Shown here piece after piece: positions 32,401 to 36,240 of a stretch of 64,000 nucleotides of DNA. The notes under the pieces were generated by a model. The model ran no database searches. It saw nothing but the letters and a program-made list of their open reading frames with translations, and was not told the DNA's origin. This DNA is from Mytilus trossulus. Its lineage: Eukaryota; Mollusca; Bivalvia; Mytilida; Mytilidae. Where the stretch lies: contig NC_086378.1 in NCBI RefSeq assembly GCF_036588685.1, positions 43,563,578-43,627,577 of the forward strand, written 5' to 3'. A program made the position numbers and the translations under genes. Every line of letters begins with the position of its first letter. The stretch's first letter is position 1.

Positions 32401-33560
32401 TAAATTAGGCCATTATTTTTCTTTTTGGAATTGTTTTACATTTGTCATTTTGGGACCTTTAATAGCTGACTATGCAATATGGGCTTTGCTCATTGTTGAC
32501 AGCCGTATAGTGACCTATAGTTGTTAATTTCTGAGTCATTTTGTCTATTGTGTGGTCTTATTGGTAATCATACCACATCTTTTTTTTTCTTTATTAACCT
32601 GTTTTAACACCATATTATAGATATTCAATAGGTTAAGGTTTGTAGCTGGAGAATATTTTGTATAAACCTTGGTGTACATCATACATGTAACTGAAGCTAC
32701 ACAGAAACTAGATAAGATAAATTAAAATAATTTATTTTGATTCAGCATACTTATACATGTACAACACAGAGCTTTTGACTGAAAATACAGAAAACAAAGT
32801 CCCCCAAGACATGGGAAATTACATGCACTAAAGTATGGCAACAAGAATCAGGATACACATGATACAGGAGTCTCACTAAACAACAAGCTGGATCAGATCC
32901 ACAGTGAAATGTTATCCGAAAAATATCTTTTATCAAATCTATAATTAATAGAGGGCTTAAAATTGAACCTTGGGGTACACCTAACAGGGTAACTGGACTG
33001 CAGACTCCAACTTTTAACTATCTACATGTAACCCTCTTGCTGCCAGAGGTACACATATATAAACACTGGATGTAATTGCGGGACACATATGTCCATAATT
33101 AAATTCATGCATGCTTCTCATCATGGCTGTATCTCTTTAAATTACAAGACCGAAGATAAACAGTTTAATGTTTTTCTTCAATGTGTCCCAAATGTAAGTT
33201 ATTATGTTGTGATGTCATATATTAAATGACTTCATTGTTTGGCATGTTACGTCCCATATATAAATCATTCTACAATAAGATTTTTTTTACCTGTCCAAAG
33301 AACCCAACAAATATGTCTGATCTGTCTAATTCTCTTAGACATATGTTTATAACTTGAGCACTACTAGATGCTTCTGATGTAATTCCCCATCTCATATCAA
33401 CTGCTACAAACTGAATACCATGCAAGCTACACAGGTGGTGTATTTTTGGGAAGTAACGCCTTGTCAGTTCTTCCCTTTCGTCCTCCATACCACCGAATGG
33501 TGACGAAAAGAAAATTCGACATGTTCTCTTGTCTTGAAGGGTTTTAGTTTGCAATTTCAT
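2285..33560 (-). CDS. DUF4062-NACHT/STAND-TPR protein, nephrocystin-3-like; 20 exons, 3' end off the window
   Basis: I assembled this gene from 20 exons on the minus strand. All have GT-AG borders and compatible phases, giving 879 codons in the window. Residues about 12-150 form a DUF4062 domain (FFSSPFGGMEDEREEL, VDMRWGI, then FVGFFGQ joined to RYGWFG). The Walker A motif GPAGSGKSS is at about 279-287. A Walker B-like strand, VLVIDGVEKI, has its Asp at about 373. Helical STAND and linker segments follow, and TPR-like repeats (LANQYADAGKFKEAVELH, LGTAHLKMHKYEQADEYL, LGVLCLESNKYEDALDYN) begin at about residue 760. Nephrocystin-3 and the mollusc TPR proteins of this class share this architecture. 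STAND NTPases usually act as nucleotide-controlled scaffolds or sensors; that role is inferred from the family. Whether this is the ciliary NPHP3 orthologue or one of the expanded invertebrate paralogues cannot be decided here. No signal peptide or membrane segment is visible. Most introns contain transposable elements. Confidence 0.88.
2473..2623. mobile_element. Short inverted-repeat element (MITE-like), copy A
   Basis: The ends are CAGGCGCGGATTCA (left) and GGATCCGCCCCTG (right), near-perfect inverted repeats of each other. The 150-bp body has G/C runs. A related copy is at 26400-26558. No coding capacity. Confidence 0.7.
2624..3025. other. Intronic, no gene recognised
   Basis: A 68-residue plus-strand open frame (2797-3003) has no recognisable motif and ends just before the foldback element. 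Confidence 0.5.
4340..4565 (-). pseudogene. Relic of an 'EADTR...TVDTDV' protein, left-arm copy
   Basis: The minus-strand frame reads HLEADTKIMVHVSDAV, then MIRTVVNDDAV, then DEVWIVFG. I recognise this as a protein family repeated in invertebrate genomes, often near mobile elements, whose intact forms have (H/Q)EEADTR and TVDTDVV. Its function is not known to me; the spacing of the acidic residues might suggest a metal-dependent nuclease, but that is speculation. The conserved TVDTDV is altered here to TVVNDD. Confidence 0.6.
4990..5310 (-). pseudogene. Relic of the same protein, spacer copy (best preserved)
   Basis: The minus-strand frame reads VVEATNAQDVQCYPPLDDV, then LHEETDTRI, DVSDAVKH, a stop in place of a Lys/Arg codon, QTVDTDVIAVSLFRDIG, KLWFAFGRGK and a second stop. 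It keeps HEETDTR and TVDTDV, so it is closer to the family consensus than either arm copy. It lies in the same orientation as the left-arm copy, making a direct duplication of about 300 bp. Confidence 0.6.
5535..5745 (+). pseudogene. Relic of the same protein, right-arm copy
   Basis: The plus strand reads VHVSDAVKHALKRVMIN, is then frameshifted with a stop at about 5597, and regains similarity (LWIVFG) in another frame. It mirrors 4340-4565 as part of the foldback arms. Confidence 0.55.
7255..7475 (+). repeat. Retroelement 3' tail ('...ACCACATCTTC' family), copy 1
   Basis: This repeat ('ttttacattgttatttctgggtctttt', 'gggctttgctcattgttga', 'acctatagttgttaa', '...ataccacatcttc') recurs at 32375 and, as a variant, at 20630, 22510, 34075, 42090 and 54420. 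There is no coding capacity. I interpret it as the 3' end of a retroelement because copies are truncated on the left and share the right end. Confidence 0.65.
7845..8045 (+). repeat. Another retroelement-like tail ('GAGCACCTGAGATC' family), copy 1
   Basis: 'gagcaggatctgataaccc', 'gagcacctgagatcatcccc', 'tagttttctatgttgtg' and 'ttgtttgtgggtctttttc' are collinear with 17775-17970. Confidence 0.55.
8046..8657. other. Intronic, unrecognised open frame only
   Basis: An 84-residue plus-strand open frame (8160-8414) has no known motif and no splice context. The rest is AT-rich. Confidence 0.45.
8658..8757 (-). CDS. STAND/TPR gene exon 19 (TPR)
   Basis: The acceptor is CTGATAG|GAA and the donor is CAG|GTATAT; phase 2 to 0, 33 whole codons. 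YHGLGTAHLKMHKYEQ is helix A of a TPR. Helix B (ADEYLKKCKDI) is supplied by the next exon, so the intron splits one repeat. Confidence 0.86.
8885..9025 (+). repeat. Head part of a retroelement 3' tail
   Basis: The line at 8954 reads CTCAAGTCAGGAGCCTGTAG followed by 'ttcagtggttgttgttggtt'. This is the segment that normally precedes the tail seen at 7255, and it carries the CAAGTCAGGAG core found in other tails in this window (48673, 59355). Confidence 0.5.
9026..9633. other. Intronic, nothing recognised
   Basis: AT-rich; 'aattattgtgagcatttatt' and 'ataattattgcgattataac' words suggest an old dispersed repeat, but I could not define it. Confidence 0.4.
9634..9779 (-). CDS. STAND/TPR gene exon 18 (TPR)
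   Basis: The acceptor is ATTTTCAG|ATT and the donor is AAA|GTAAGT; phase 0 to 2, 48 whole codons. MNSLANQYADAGKFKEAVEL followed by HLKVLEVRK is a canonical TPR helix pair (the L..A..Y...G....A pattern). Confidence 0.87.
9780..10257. other. Intronic, contains an exon-like open stretch without splice sites
   Basis: The minus-strand frame from 10154 to 10014 is open for 46 codons with protein-like composition (EEIRKVTKNVDNLQLIDF). It lacks a 3' splice site, so it is not called as an exon. Confidence 0.4.
10258..10345 (+). repeat. 'GCCCC...GGGGCAT' repeat family, fragment
   Basis: 'aacaagaatgtgtccatag', 'cacagatgccccactcacac' and 'atcattttctatgtt' match one end of the copies at 16414 and 23274. 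Confidence 0.65.
10350..10735 (-). repeat. 3' tail of reverse-transcriptase element 1, 5'-truncated copy
   Basis: Read on the minus strand it matches the tail that follows the RT relic at 48555-48945 (plus strand). On the plus strand here: 'gaatgtgtgaaagagacaac', 'aatgggtcttcaatgcagcg', 'actcccgcaccaagaggag', 'acaagactaacaaaggccag' and 'gatctcaaacctccccctag'. No coding part is retained. Confidence 0.75.
11010..12982 (+). repeat. GAC-tailed dispersed repeat family, copy 2 (near full length)
   Basis: The head 'cgcagggcgtagc...gacacagcataggtttctgacac' (11018-11160) is shared with 41155. A middle part holds short perfect palindromes (TTTCACAATATTGTGAAA at 11631-11648; TTGCACAATACTGTGCAA near 11665). 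The 130-bp units come next (11722-12240), then the 160-bp units (12270-12840), the GAC run (12878-12925) and TGCGGTCGTATAAA. It lies in the intron between exons 17 and 18 of the STAND/TPR gene. I recognise no coding capacity. Confidence 0.8.
13120..13218 (-). CDS. STAND/TPR gene exon 17
   Basis: The acceptor is TTTTTCAG|GTA and the donor is ACT|GTATGT; 33 codons, phase 0 to 0. It encodes a helical segment (VLDNLASMIKNRSEEAALKF) linking the STAND region to the TPRs. Confidence 0.8.
13520..13679 (-). CDS. STAND/TPR gene exon 16
   Basis: The acceptor is GTTCCAG|AGA and the donor is ATG|GTACTT, which is the weakest donor in the gene; phase 2 to 0, 53 whole codons. It encodes DMIELWDKTENKWSLISEMY and a helix YLWIEDN. 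The donor was chosen because the frame hits TAA five codons on and because phase 0 joins exon 17 cleanly. Confidence 0.78.
13680..15067. other. Intron between exons 15 and 16, nothing recognised
   Basis: AT-rich sequence of about 1.4 kb with short open frames only; no repeat family known from elsewhere in the window. Confidence 0.5.
15068..15210 (-). CDS. STAND/TPR gene exon 15
   Basis: The acceptor is TTTTTGTAG|AAA and the donor is CAA|GTAAGT; phase 0 to 2, 47 whole codons. ESKLAHELPWLYLKLKDIDG and LLDLKIFNVLF fit the 'R...ELP..L..L.....L...L.D...F' segment of nephrocystin-3-like proteins. Confidence 0.85.
15211..16077. other. Intron between exons 14 and 15
   Basis: A T18 run at 15383-15400. 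'acattccccatttccattct' followed by 'caattttat' at 15741-15770 is the last 30 bases of the RT element 1 tail. Otherwise nothing. Confidence 0.5.
16078..16126 (-). CDS. STAND/TPR gene exon 14
   Basis: The acceptor is TTGTCCAG|GGA and the donor is GAG|GTGAGT; phase 2 to 0, 16 whole codons (ERCLLDLIRYFESEKE). Short, but placed by matching phases on both sides and by strong splice sites. Confidence 0.8.
16414..16715 (+). repeat. 'GCCCC...GGGGCAT' repeat family, copy
   Basis: It begins 'aacaagaatatgtgacc', then 'cagatgccccatccgtac' and 'accgtgaaaatggggt', and ends 'gcccataaatggggcataaa'. A run of GACAGACGAACGGACG-type repeats (16620-16665) precedes the end. Confidence 0.7.
16716..17482. other. Intron between exons 13 and 14 (part), nothing recognised
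   Basis: No gene or repeat family could be identified here. Confidence 0.45.
17483..17545 (-). CDS. STAND/TPR gene exon 13
   Basis: The acceptor is TGATAG|GTT and the donor is ACAG|GTAAAT; phase 2 to 2, 20 whole codons. It encodes FAFTELEEAVSKRYLKTSKD, the 'F.H..L..AV..RYL' helix known from this class. Confidence 0.84.
17775..18085 (+). repeat. 'GAGCACCTGAGATC' tail family, copy 2
   Basis: 'cacctgagatcctcccccg', 'ggtggggttcgtgttgc', 'tagttttctatgttgtgtc', 'agccatggcattgtcagttt' and 'gtccctctggtatctttt'. The end resembles the 'gtggagatttgtcttatt' end of the other tail family. An 87-residue open frame here (17769-18032) is a by-product. Confidence 0.6.
18195..18334 (-). CDS. STAND/TPR gene exon 12 (winged-helix region)
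   Basis: The acceptor is ATTTTAG|GCA and the donor is ATAAG|GTAAGC; phase 0 to 2, 46 whole codons. LCSICLSIGGLSETDIKAIY followed by WSSLYFALRTYIIEQNGII is the classic 'L..I..S..GLSE.EI..L....W..L...L......G.I' pattern after the NTPase. Confidence 0.87.
18495..18570 (+). repeat. 'GAGCACCTGAGATC' tail family, fragment
   Basis: 'catagcattgtcaattc' and 'gaatatccctatggtatattt' match 17905-17960. Confidence 0.45.
18683..19452 (+). mobile_element. Palindromic-end repeat family, copy 1
   Basis: It starts at ACTAGAGGCTCTTAAGAG with a perfect 16-bp palindrome, AGGCTCTTAAGAGCCT (18683-18698). It ends near 'aaggctcacttggcccttg' (19430-19448), where the terminal hairpin is decayed. It contains one body unit, with 'aaggggtcaactgacc', 'gtttatctctatctataat' and 'gggaagcaacccaacaacc'. 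Confidence 0.75.
19610..19735 (-). repeat. 3' tail of RT element 1, short truncated copy
   Basis: 'ttgagaatggaaatgggg', 'aatgtgtcaaagagacaac' and 'aatgggtcttcaatgcagcg' match only the last 130 bases of the tail. Confidence 0.65.
19736..20260. other. Intronic, nothing recognised
   Basis: AT-rich; no conserved frame. Confidence 0.45.
20261..20345 (-). CDS. STAND/TPR gene exon 11
   Basis: The acceptor is TTTTTTCAG|TGT and the donor is CAG|GTATAA; phase 2 to 0. It encodes VVDLFDKVLERLEDDY and a helix ending NLVEQ, matching the 'I..LF..VL.R.E..Y' element of nephrocystin-3-like proteins. Confidence 0.84.
20630..20825 (+). repeat. Retroelement 3' tail ('...ACCACATCTTC' family), copy 2
   Basis: 'tttgaatggtttaacactagtag', 'agcttgttgtttgggtgaaccaaggctc', 'acctataatggtttac' and 'gagttgtctcattagcac' match 42120-42350 and 54420-54615 collinearly. 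Confidence 0.65.
20878..21600 (+). repeat. Tandem repeat of about 180 bp ('AACCACAGAGTGAATG'), interrupted
   Basis: Unit 1 (20878-21060) contains 'ctttaaccacagagtgaatg', 'ggcagaaaaactaagtcc', 'ttacttctggatcataaac' and 'gtccaagttgagtagaaatc'. Unit 2 begins at 21062 and resumes after the insertion at 21155-21437. A third start is at 21535 ('aaccagagtgaatatatg'). It ends with 'gccaccgacggaatgtagg' and 'atcgctatgtctcac'. Confidence 0.75.
21155..21437 (-). repeat. 'GCCCC...GGGGCAT' repeat family, copy inserted in a tandem repeat
   Basis: This copy is in reverse orientation: 'atgccccaactacgatagtag', 'aggggcattatg', 'gtccgtctgtcccacttc' and 'ggtagtttttgatgaag', ending 'gacacattcttgttt'. The first 25 bases can form a hairpin (ATGCCCC / GGGGCAT). 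It interrupts the second unit of the repeat at 20878-21600, which fixes its boundaries. Confidence 0.75.
21601..22335. other. Intronic, nothing recognised apart from the small tail at 22007
   Basis: AT-rich; no gene-like frame. Confidence 0.45.
22007..22068 (+). repeat. Short terminal piece of the '...CACATCTTC' tail family
   Basis: 'ggtgacttgggtgtagagttg' and 'ccattggcactaatatatcac' match only the extreme end of the longer copies, i.e. a strongly left-truncated copy. Confidence 0.5.
22336..22403 (-). CDS. STAND/TPR gene exon 10
   Basis: The acceptor is GTTTACAG|GAA and the donor is CCAAG|GTAAGT; phase 0 to 2, 22 whole codons. It encodes ELVVFGYFRLLDKKIDSLIS. Confidence 0.82.
22510..22800 (+). 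repeat. Retroelement 3' tail ('...ACCACATCTTC' family), copy 3
   Basis: It starts with a decayed CAAGTC core (22530), then 'tagattagaccatttgttttc', 'cactagtaatttgaggcccc', 'agccaaggctccgtg' and 'acctattatggattac'. Confidence 0.65.
23030..23134 (-). CDS. STAND/TPR gene exon 9
   Basis: The acceptor is TTTGACAG|AAA and the donor is AAT|GTAAGT; 35 codons, phase 0 to 0. LSPPQMERIVAAEETKNPLYLKTTLN corresponds to the 'L...Q...I......NPLYLK' helix of the STAND winged-helix region, quoted here only in part. Confidence 0.85.
23274..23543 (+). repeat. 'GCCCC...GGGGCAT' repeat family, copy
   Basis: 'aacaagaatgtgtcctaag', 'gatgccccatctgcac', 'atcaaatactacctcgacc' and 'gtgggacagacagacagac', ending 'aatggggcataaa'. 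It is collinear with 16414-16715. Confidence 0.7.
23592..23800 (+). repeat. 'GCCCC...GGGGCAT' repeat family, truncated copy
   Basis: 'aaacaagaatgtgatcctcc', 'aactaccatgttctacgtt', 'gattgggcttcaaatc' and 'accaaaactttaacctgaag' match 23274-23470. The GACAGAC run and the end are missing. It directly follows the preceding copy in the same orientation. Confidence 0.6.
24081..24242 (-). CDS. STAND/TPR gene exon 8 (NTPase sensor-1 region)
   Basis: The acceptor is AATTATAG|CCA and the donor is GAA|GTAAGA; 54 codons, phase 0 to 0. LYWLPKNLPEGVRMVISTKS has the 'LP..LP..VR.I.S' form of the NACHT sensor-1 strand. It is followed by IEILPLTESEQKELSE, typical of the region after the NTPase core. Confidence 0.87.
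24690..24840 (+). repeat. SINE-like tail with (ATCA) end
   Basis: The end 'cacgatatagcctttttgtgg', then 'gtggtgttaagcaacc' and 'aacaatcaatcaatt' is the typical 3' end of a bivalve SINE as I recall it. The 169-residue open frame at 24309-24818 (plus) runs into this tail and is unlikely to be a gene. Confidence 0.45.
25038..25237 (-). CDS. STAND/TPR gene exon 7 (Walker B)
   Basis: The acceptor is ATTGCAG|ATA and the donor is AAG|GTATTA; phase 1 to 0, 67 codons counting the split one. The amphipathic helix SMLSRLIQELND is followed by TPVLVIDGVEKI, a hydrophobic strand ending in Asp as in Walker B. The acidic residue after the Asp is not in the full NACHT DxDE arrangement (here DGVE). Confidence 0.88.
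25238..26399. other. Intronic, nothing recognised
   Basis: About 1.2 kb. A short palindrome, TTCACTTGCAAGTGAA, lies at 26020-26035; no repeat or gene was identified. Confidence 0.45.
26400..26558. mobile_element. Short inverted-repeat element (MITE-like), copy B
   Basis: The body 'gggttccaggggtaag...aacccccctat...ggctggatctgcccctg' is collinear with 2473-2623. The left terminus is decayed and the right terminus reads GGATCTGCCCCTG. It sits in the intron between exons 6 and 7. Confidence 0.65.
26929..27078 (-). CDS. STAND/TPR gene exon 6 (Walker A)
   Basis: The acceptor is ATTCTAG|AAA and the donor is ACAG|GTAGAA; phase 1 to 1. It encodes PVCYAITGPAGSGKSSLLSS. The GxxGxGKS Walker A signature is intact (Lys at about residue 285 of the assembled protein). 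VCVVYHFVGAAEEST follows, the usual second strand of NACHT-type NTPases. Confidence 0.9.
27566..28755 (+). mobile_element. Palindromic-end repeat family, copy 2 (two body units)
   Basis: It starts AACTAGAGGCTCTAAAGAG. The body unit of about 500 bp ('gactataaaggacaataactcc ... agttataagccaaaaactgc') occurs twice, at about 27795-28230 and 28285-28720. The right terminus is lost near 'ttaacgaagccagac'. It lies in the intron between exons 5 and 6. Confidence 0.75.
28998..29398. mobile_element. 400-bp inverted-repeat element with GGGGACGAAGT ends
   Basis: The left end, GGGGACGAAGTCCCC (28998-29012), is itself a palindrome. The right end is ACTTCGTCCCC (29388-29398), the inverse of GGGGACGAAGT. An internal palindrome CGGGAAAATTTCCCG lies at 29048-29062. 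There is no coding capacity. It lies in the intron between exons 5 and 6. Confidence 0.75.
29428..29600 (-). repeat. 3' tail of RT element 1, truncated copy
   Basis: 'aagattgagaatgaaatttgg', 'gtcaaagagacaacaaccc', 'gtcttcaatgcaacgag' and 'cagctgacccctaaacaaat'. Confidence 0.65.
29672..29855 (-). CDS. STAND/TPR gene exon 5
   Basis: The acceptor is TTAACAG|GGT and the donor is TTAG|GTATGT; 61 codons plus one base. The product runs from a FNDIWKYLTEVLLKD helix to a linker ending NYIKKLTANINL, immediately before the P-loop exon. Confidence 0.85.
29856..30454. other. Intron between exons 4 and 5
   Basis: It contains an exon-like segment with an acceptor (TTTCCAG at 30106) and a donor (GTAAAC at 30021), but its phase fits neither neighbour. 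See the rejected items. Confidence 0.5.
30455..30493 (-). CDS. STAND/TPR gene exon 4 (13 codons)
   Basis: This is a very small exon, TLGVYMNYKTPAE, with acceptor TTTTTTAG|ACA and donor GAG|GTAAGA, phase 0 to 0. It joins directly to GAELMFNDIW of exon 5. Its acceptor and first bases are also present in a duplicated copy just upstream in the gene (see the tandem repeat at 30467-30575). Confidence 0.78.
30467..30575. repeat. 66-bp tandem duplication of the exon 4 acceptor region
   Basis: 'gtcttgtaattcatataaac' followed by 'accaagtgtctaaaaaatatca' occurs at 30467-30507 and, almost unchanged, at 30533-30573. On the coding strand both copies carry TTTTTTAG|ACACTTGG, so an additional acceptor with 29 exon bases lies upstream of the real exon 4. 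It has no usable GTAAG donor. Confidence 0.85.
30635..30740 (+). repeat. Fragment of the GAC-tailed repeat family
   Basis: 'actgaatggtaaagattgc' followed by 'agataactcc' matches 11434-11545 of the near-full copy at many positions. It lies in the intron between exons 3 and 4. Confidence 0.6.
31213..31350 (-). CDS. STAND/TPR gene exon 3
   Basis: The acceptor is ATTTTAG|GCT and the donor is AAG|GTATAT; 46 codons, phase 0 to 0. The product is highly charged (DDIKRKEG, DDLKKRVQETKEK). It matches the position of the charged linker between DUF4062 and the NTPase in this class. Confidence 0.82.
31351..31875. other. Intron between exons 2 and 3, nothing recognised
   Basis: AT-rich; no repeat family identified. 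Confidence 0.45.
31876..32052 (-). CDS. STAND/TPR gene exon 2 (DUF4062 second half)
   Basis: The acceptor is TTTTACAG|AGG and the donor is AAG|GTTAGT; 59 codons, phase 0 to 0. Joining to exon 1 gives FFGQ-RYGW, the expected DUF4062 core. ELEFLHG and a Gly/Pro-containing FRDK end follow. A second possible acceptor 75 bases upstream (32128) also keeps the frame, but it would put 25 extra residues into the middle of the FFGQRYGW motif, so I rejected it. Confidence 0.87.
32375..32590 (+). repeat. Retroelement 3' tail ('...ACCACATCTTC' family), copy 4
   Basis: 'attgttttacatttgtcattttg', 'tatgggctttgctcattgttg', 'acctatagttgtt' and 'ataccacatctt' are nearly identical to copy 1 at 7255. Confidence 0.65.
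32591..33290. other. Intron between exons 1 and 2 (part), nothing recognised
   Basis: A short minus-strand open frame (32751-32936) has no motif. Confidence 0.45.
33291..33560 (-). CDS. STAND/TPR gene exon 1 (start codon, DUF4062 first half)
   Basis: This exon has 90 codons and ends in phase 0 at donor CAG|GTAAAA. The ATG at 33560 sits in an A-rich context (TAAAAATG) and is followed at once by the DUF4062 beta strand CRIFFSSPFGGMEDERE. VDMRWGITSEAS and DIFVGFFGQ follow. The frame is closed upstream by stops, and the domain starts 12 residues in, so this ATG is probably the true start. An earlier noncoding exon cannot be excluded. Confidence 0.88.
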
Positions 33561-34074
33561 TTTTACAGTTCTTTGAAAAAGAGCAAAGAACAGTGCATAT
33601 TTCTGCAGACGCGTCTATCGAAACCAAAATAACAAAAGTATAATTTCATGATTACAAATCCGGATTTCGATTATAAGTTGATTTGGTGCAACTGTAAAAT
33701 GCGATTAAATTTAATCATAATAAAATCAAAATGCTTAAATTATAATATTCTAAGTTGAATCGGATCATTTTGAGGTATCTTTGAAATATTCACACTGCAT
33801 TTTAAGTCGCATTATTTTATGAAGTATTATCGAAATTGCTATACATAATTTGCTCGCCACGACATTACTCGCTTTTCGCAATAAATCTGAGAACCAATAT
33901 TTCAATGAAAATAAAATTGGCACGTTCCGTACGGATAAAAAAAAATATGTTATATTAATATACAGAATGAATACGAGAGTCTGTATCGGTGGTGTATTGG
34001 TTTTATATCTGCATTTTCTCTCATCAGTACTTATTTTTAGATAAATGTTTCCCATTCCTTACATTTTGATAATT
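33561..34074. other. Presumed promoter and 5' UTR region of the STAND/TPR gene
   Basis: It lies directly upstream of the start codon. No TATA box at a convincing distance or other motif could be named. Overlapping open frames on both strands (33765-34055) have no recognisable content. Confidence 0.35.
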
Positions 34075-34225
34075 TTACTAGATTTAGGTATATATATAGT
34101 TTGTTCGGTTGCCTTTCATAGCTGACAATTTTGCATTGGTTTTGCTAAATGTTGAAGGCCTTACAATAACTTATAGTTGTCTCTTGTGGATAGTAGTATC
34201 ATAAGCAATCATAACAGACCTCTTT
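34075..34225 (+). repeat. Retroelement 3' tail ('...ACCACATCTTC' family), copy 5 (decayed)
   Basis: 'atagctgacaattttgcatt', 'gctaaatgttgaagg' and 'acttatagttgtctcttgtgg' match copies 1 and 4 with gaps. It lies about 500 bp upstream of the start codon of the STAND/TPR gene. Confidence 0.5.
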
Positions 34226-34963
34226 TAGTTTTATCCTGAATTTTATTTGAAAATAAACTGTCATCCTGCCTTTTTAGGGGCAAAGTGTCTCATCCTGCCT
34301 TTATACACAAACTGTAGACCATTATTTGTTACCAGTGTACCCATGCATGTGTTGATTCAATGCTTAACATAGTGAAATTTTATAGAAAATCCACAGCCTT
34401 TTACTGTGTACTCTCATATCTGGCAATTCAATGCTTGATGGATAGAGGATTATTGCATGCAGTGCTAGCAATGATTCCCTTAAATTAAGTATATAAATTA
34501 AGGTATTGGTTAAAACAAATATAAATATGGAACAATTCTAGTACACCTTTTAGGGTGTGCTGGACTTAATTGACTCAGCACAAGGTGTTTTGAAATTTAA
34601 AGGTTGTTTAGGACTTTTTGTAACAAATAAACGCTTGCTGATCATTGAAAAAACAAGTGATTAATTTATGTTTAAAATTTTATAACAAAAATATGTGTAT
34701 TAAAGTCTGTAGATTTTCTACAAAAATCTTGGTTTTATTTTCACAAAATTCTCCTTTTCTACTAAATGCAAGTAAACTATAATTTTTTATGCTTTGCGTA
34801 TTAAAAGTTTCTTTCTTGATATGTGTACAAAATGTTTAATCTCTAATTTTCAACAATCAAGTGCCATAACTCTGTATCAGTACCAATAAAACAACTATAA
34901 ATTTAATTTACTCAGTTTTTTTTGTGGCCCAAATCATTCCATTTAAATTTCAACCAATATCAA

Positions 34964-36235
34964 AACTAGAGGCTCTAAAGAGCCTGTGTCACTCACCTTA
35001 GTCTATGTGAATATTAAACAAAGGAAGCAGATGGATTCATGACAAAATTGTGTTTTGGTGATGGTGATATGTTTGTACATCTTACTTTACTGAACATTCT
35101 TGCCACTTACAATTATCTCTATTTATAACTTATAATGAACTTGGCCCAGAAGTCTCAGTGGAAAATTTTATGAAAATTGTTAAAAATTGATTATAAAGGG
35201 CAATAACTCCTTAGAGGTCAATTGACCATTGCGGTTATGTTGACTTATTGGTAAATCTTGTTTTGCTAAACATTATTGCTGTTTACAGTTTATCTCTATC
35301 TATAATAATATTCAAGATAATAACTAAAAACAGCAAAATTTTCTTAAAATTACCAATTCAAGGGCAGCAACTCAACAACCGGTTGTCTGATTCATCTGAA
35401 AATTTCAGGGCAGATAGATCTTGACCAGATAATTAAATTTACCCCTTGTCAGATTTGCTCTAAATGCTTTGGTTTTTGAGTTATAAGCCCAAAACTGCAT
35501 TTTATCCCTATGTTCTATTTTTAGACATGGCAGCCATTTTGGTTTGATGGCTGGGTCACCTGACACATTTTTCAAACAAGATACCCCAAAGATGATTGTT
35601 GACAAGTTTGGAATAATTTGGCCCAGTAGTTTCAGAGGAGAAGATTTTTGTAAAAGATAACTAAGATTTACCAAAAATGGTTAAAAATTGACTATAAAGG
35701 GCACTAACTCCTAAAGGGTTCAACTGACCATTTTGGTCATGTTGACTTATTTGTACATCTTACTTTGCTGAACATTATTGCTGTTTACAGTTTATCTCTA
35801 TTTATAATAATATTCAAGATGATAACCAAAAACAGCAAAATTTCCTTAAAATTTCCAATTCAGGGGCAGCAACCCAACAACGGGTTGACCGATTCATCTG
35901 AAAATTTCAGGGCAGATAGATGTTGACCTGATAAACAATTATACCCCGATCAGATTTGCTCTAAATGCTTTGGTTTTTGAGTTATAATCCAAAAACTGCA
36001 TTTTACCCCCATGTTCTATTTTTTAGCCATGGCTGCCATCTTGGTTGGTTGACCTGGTCGAGCCACAAATGTGTTAAAGTAGATACCCCAATGATGATTG
36101 TGGCCAAGTTTGGAATAATTTGGCCCAGTAGTTTCAGAGGAGAAGATTTTTGTAAAAGCTAATGACGCCGGACGCCGCAGACGCCGGACGCCAAGAGATG
36201 GGAAAAAGTCACTTGGCCCTTTGGGCCAGGTGAGC
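34964..36235 (+). mobile_element. Palindromic-end repeat family, copy 3 (two body units, both ends intact)
   Basis: It starts AAAACTAGAGGCTCTAAAG (palindrome AGGCTCTAAAGAGCCT at 34969-34984). It ends with the hairpin GGCCCTTTGGGCC (36215-36227) and AGGTGAG. Two body units run about 35185-35660 and 35690-36150, followed by GCCGGACGCC repeats. It lies between ULK3 and the STAND/TPR gene. Confidence 0.8.
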
Positions 36236-36240
36236 TAAAA

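Noticed and set aside
34964..36235. Helitron origin for the palindromic-end elements
   Set aside because: The ends are not 5'-TC and CTRR-3', a hairpin is present at both ends, and one copy shows an apparent 5-bp target duplication, which Helitrons do not make.
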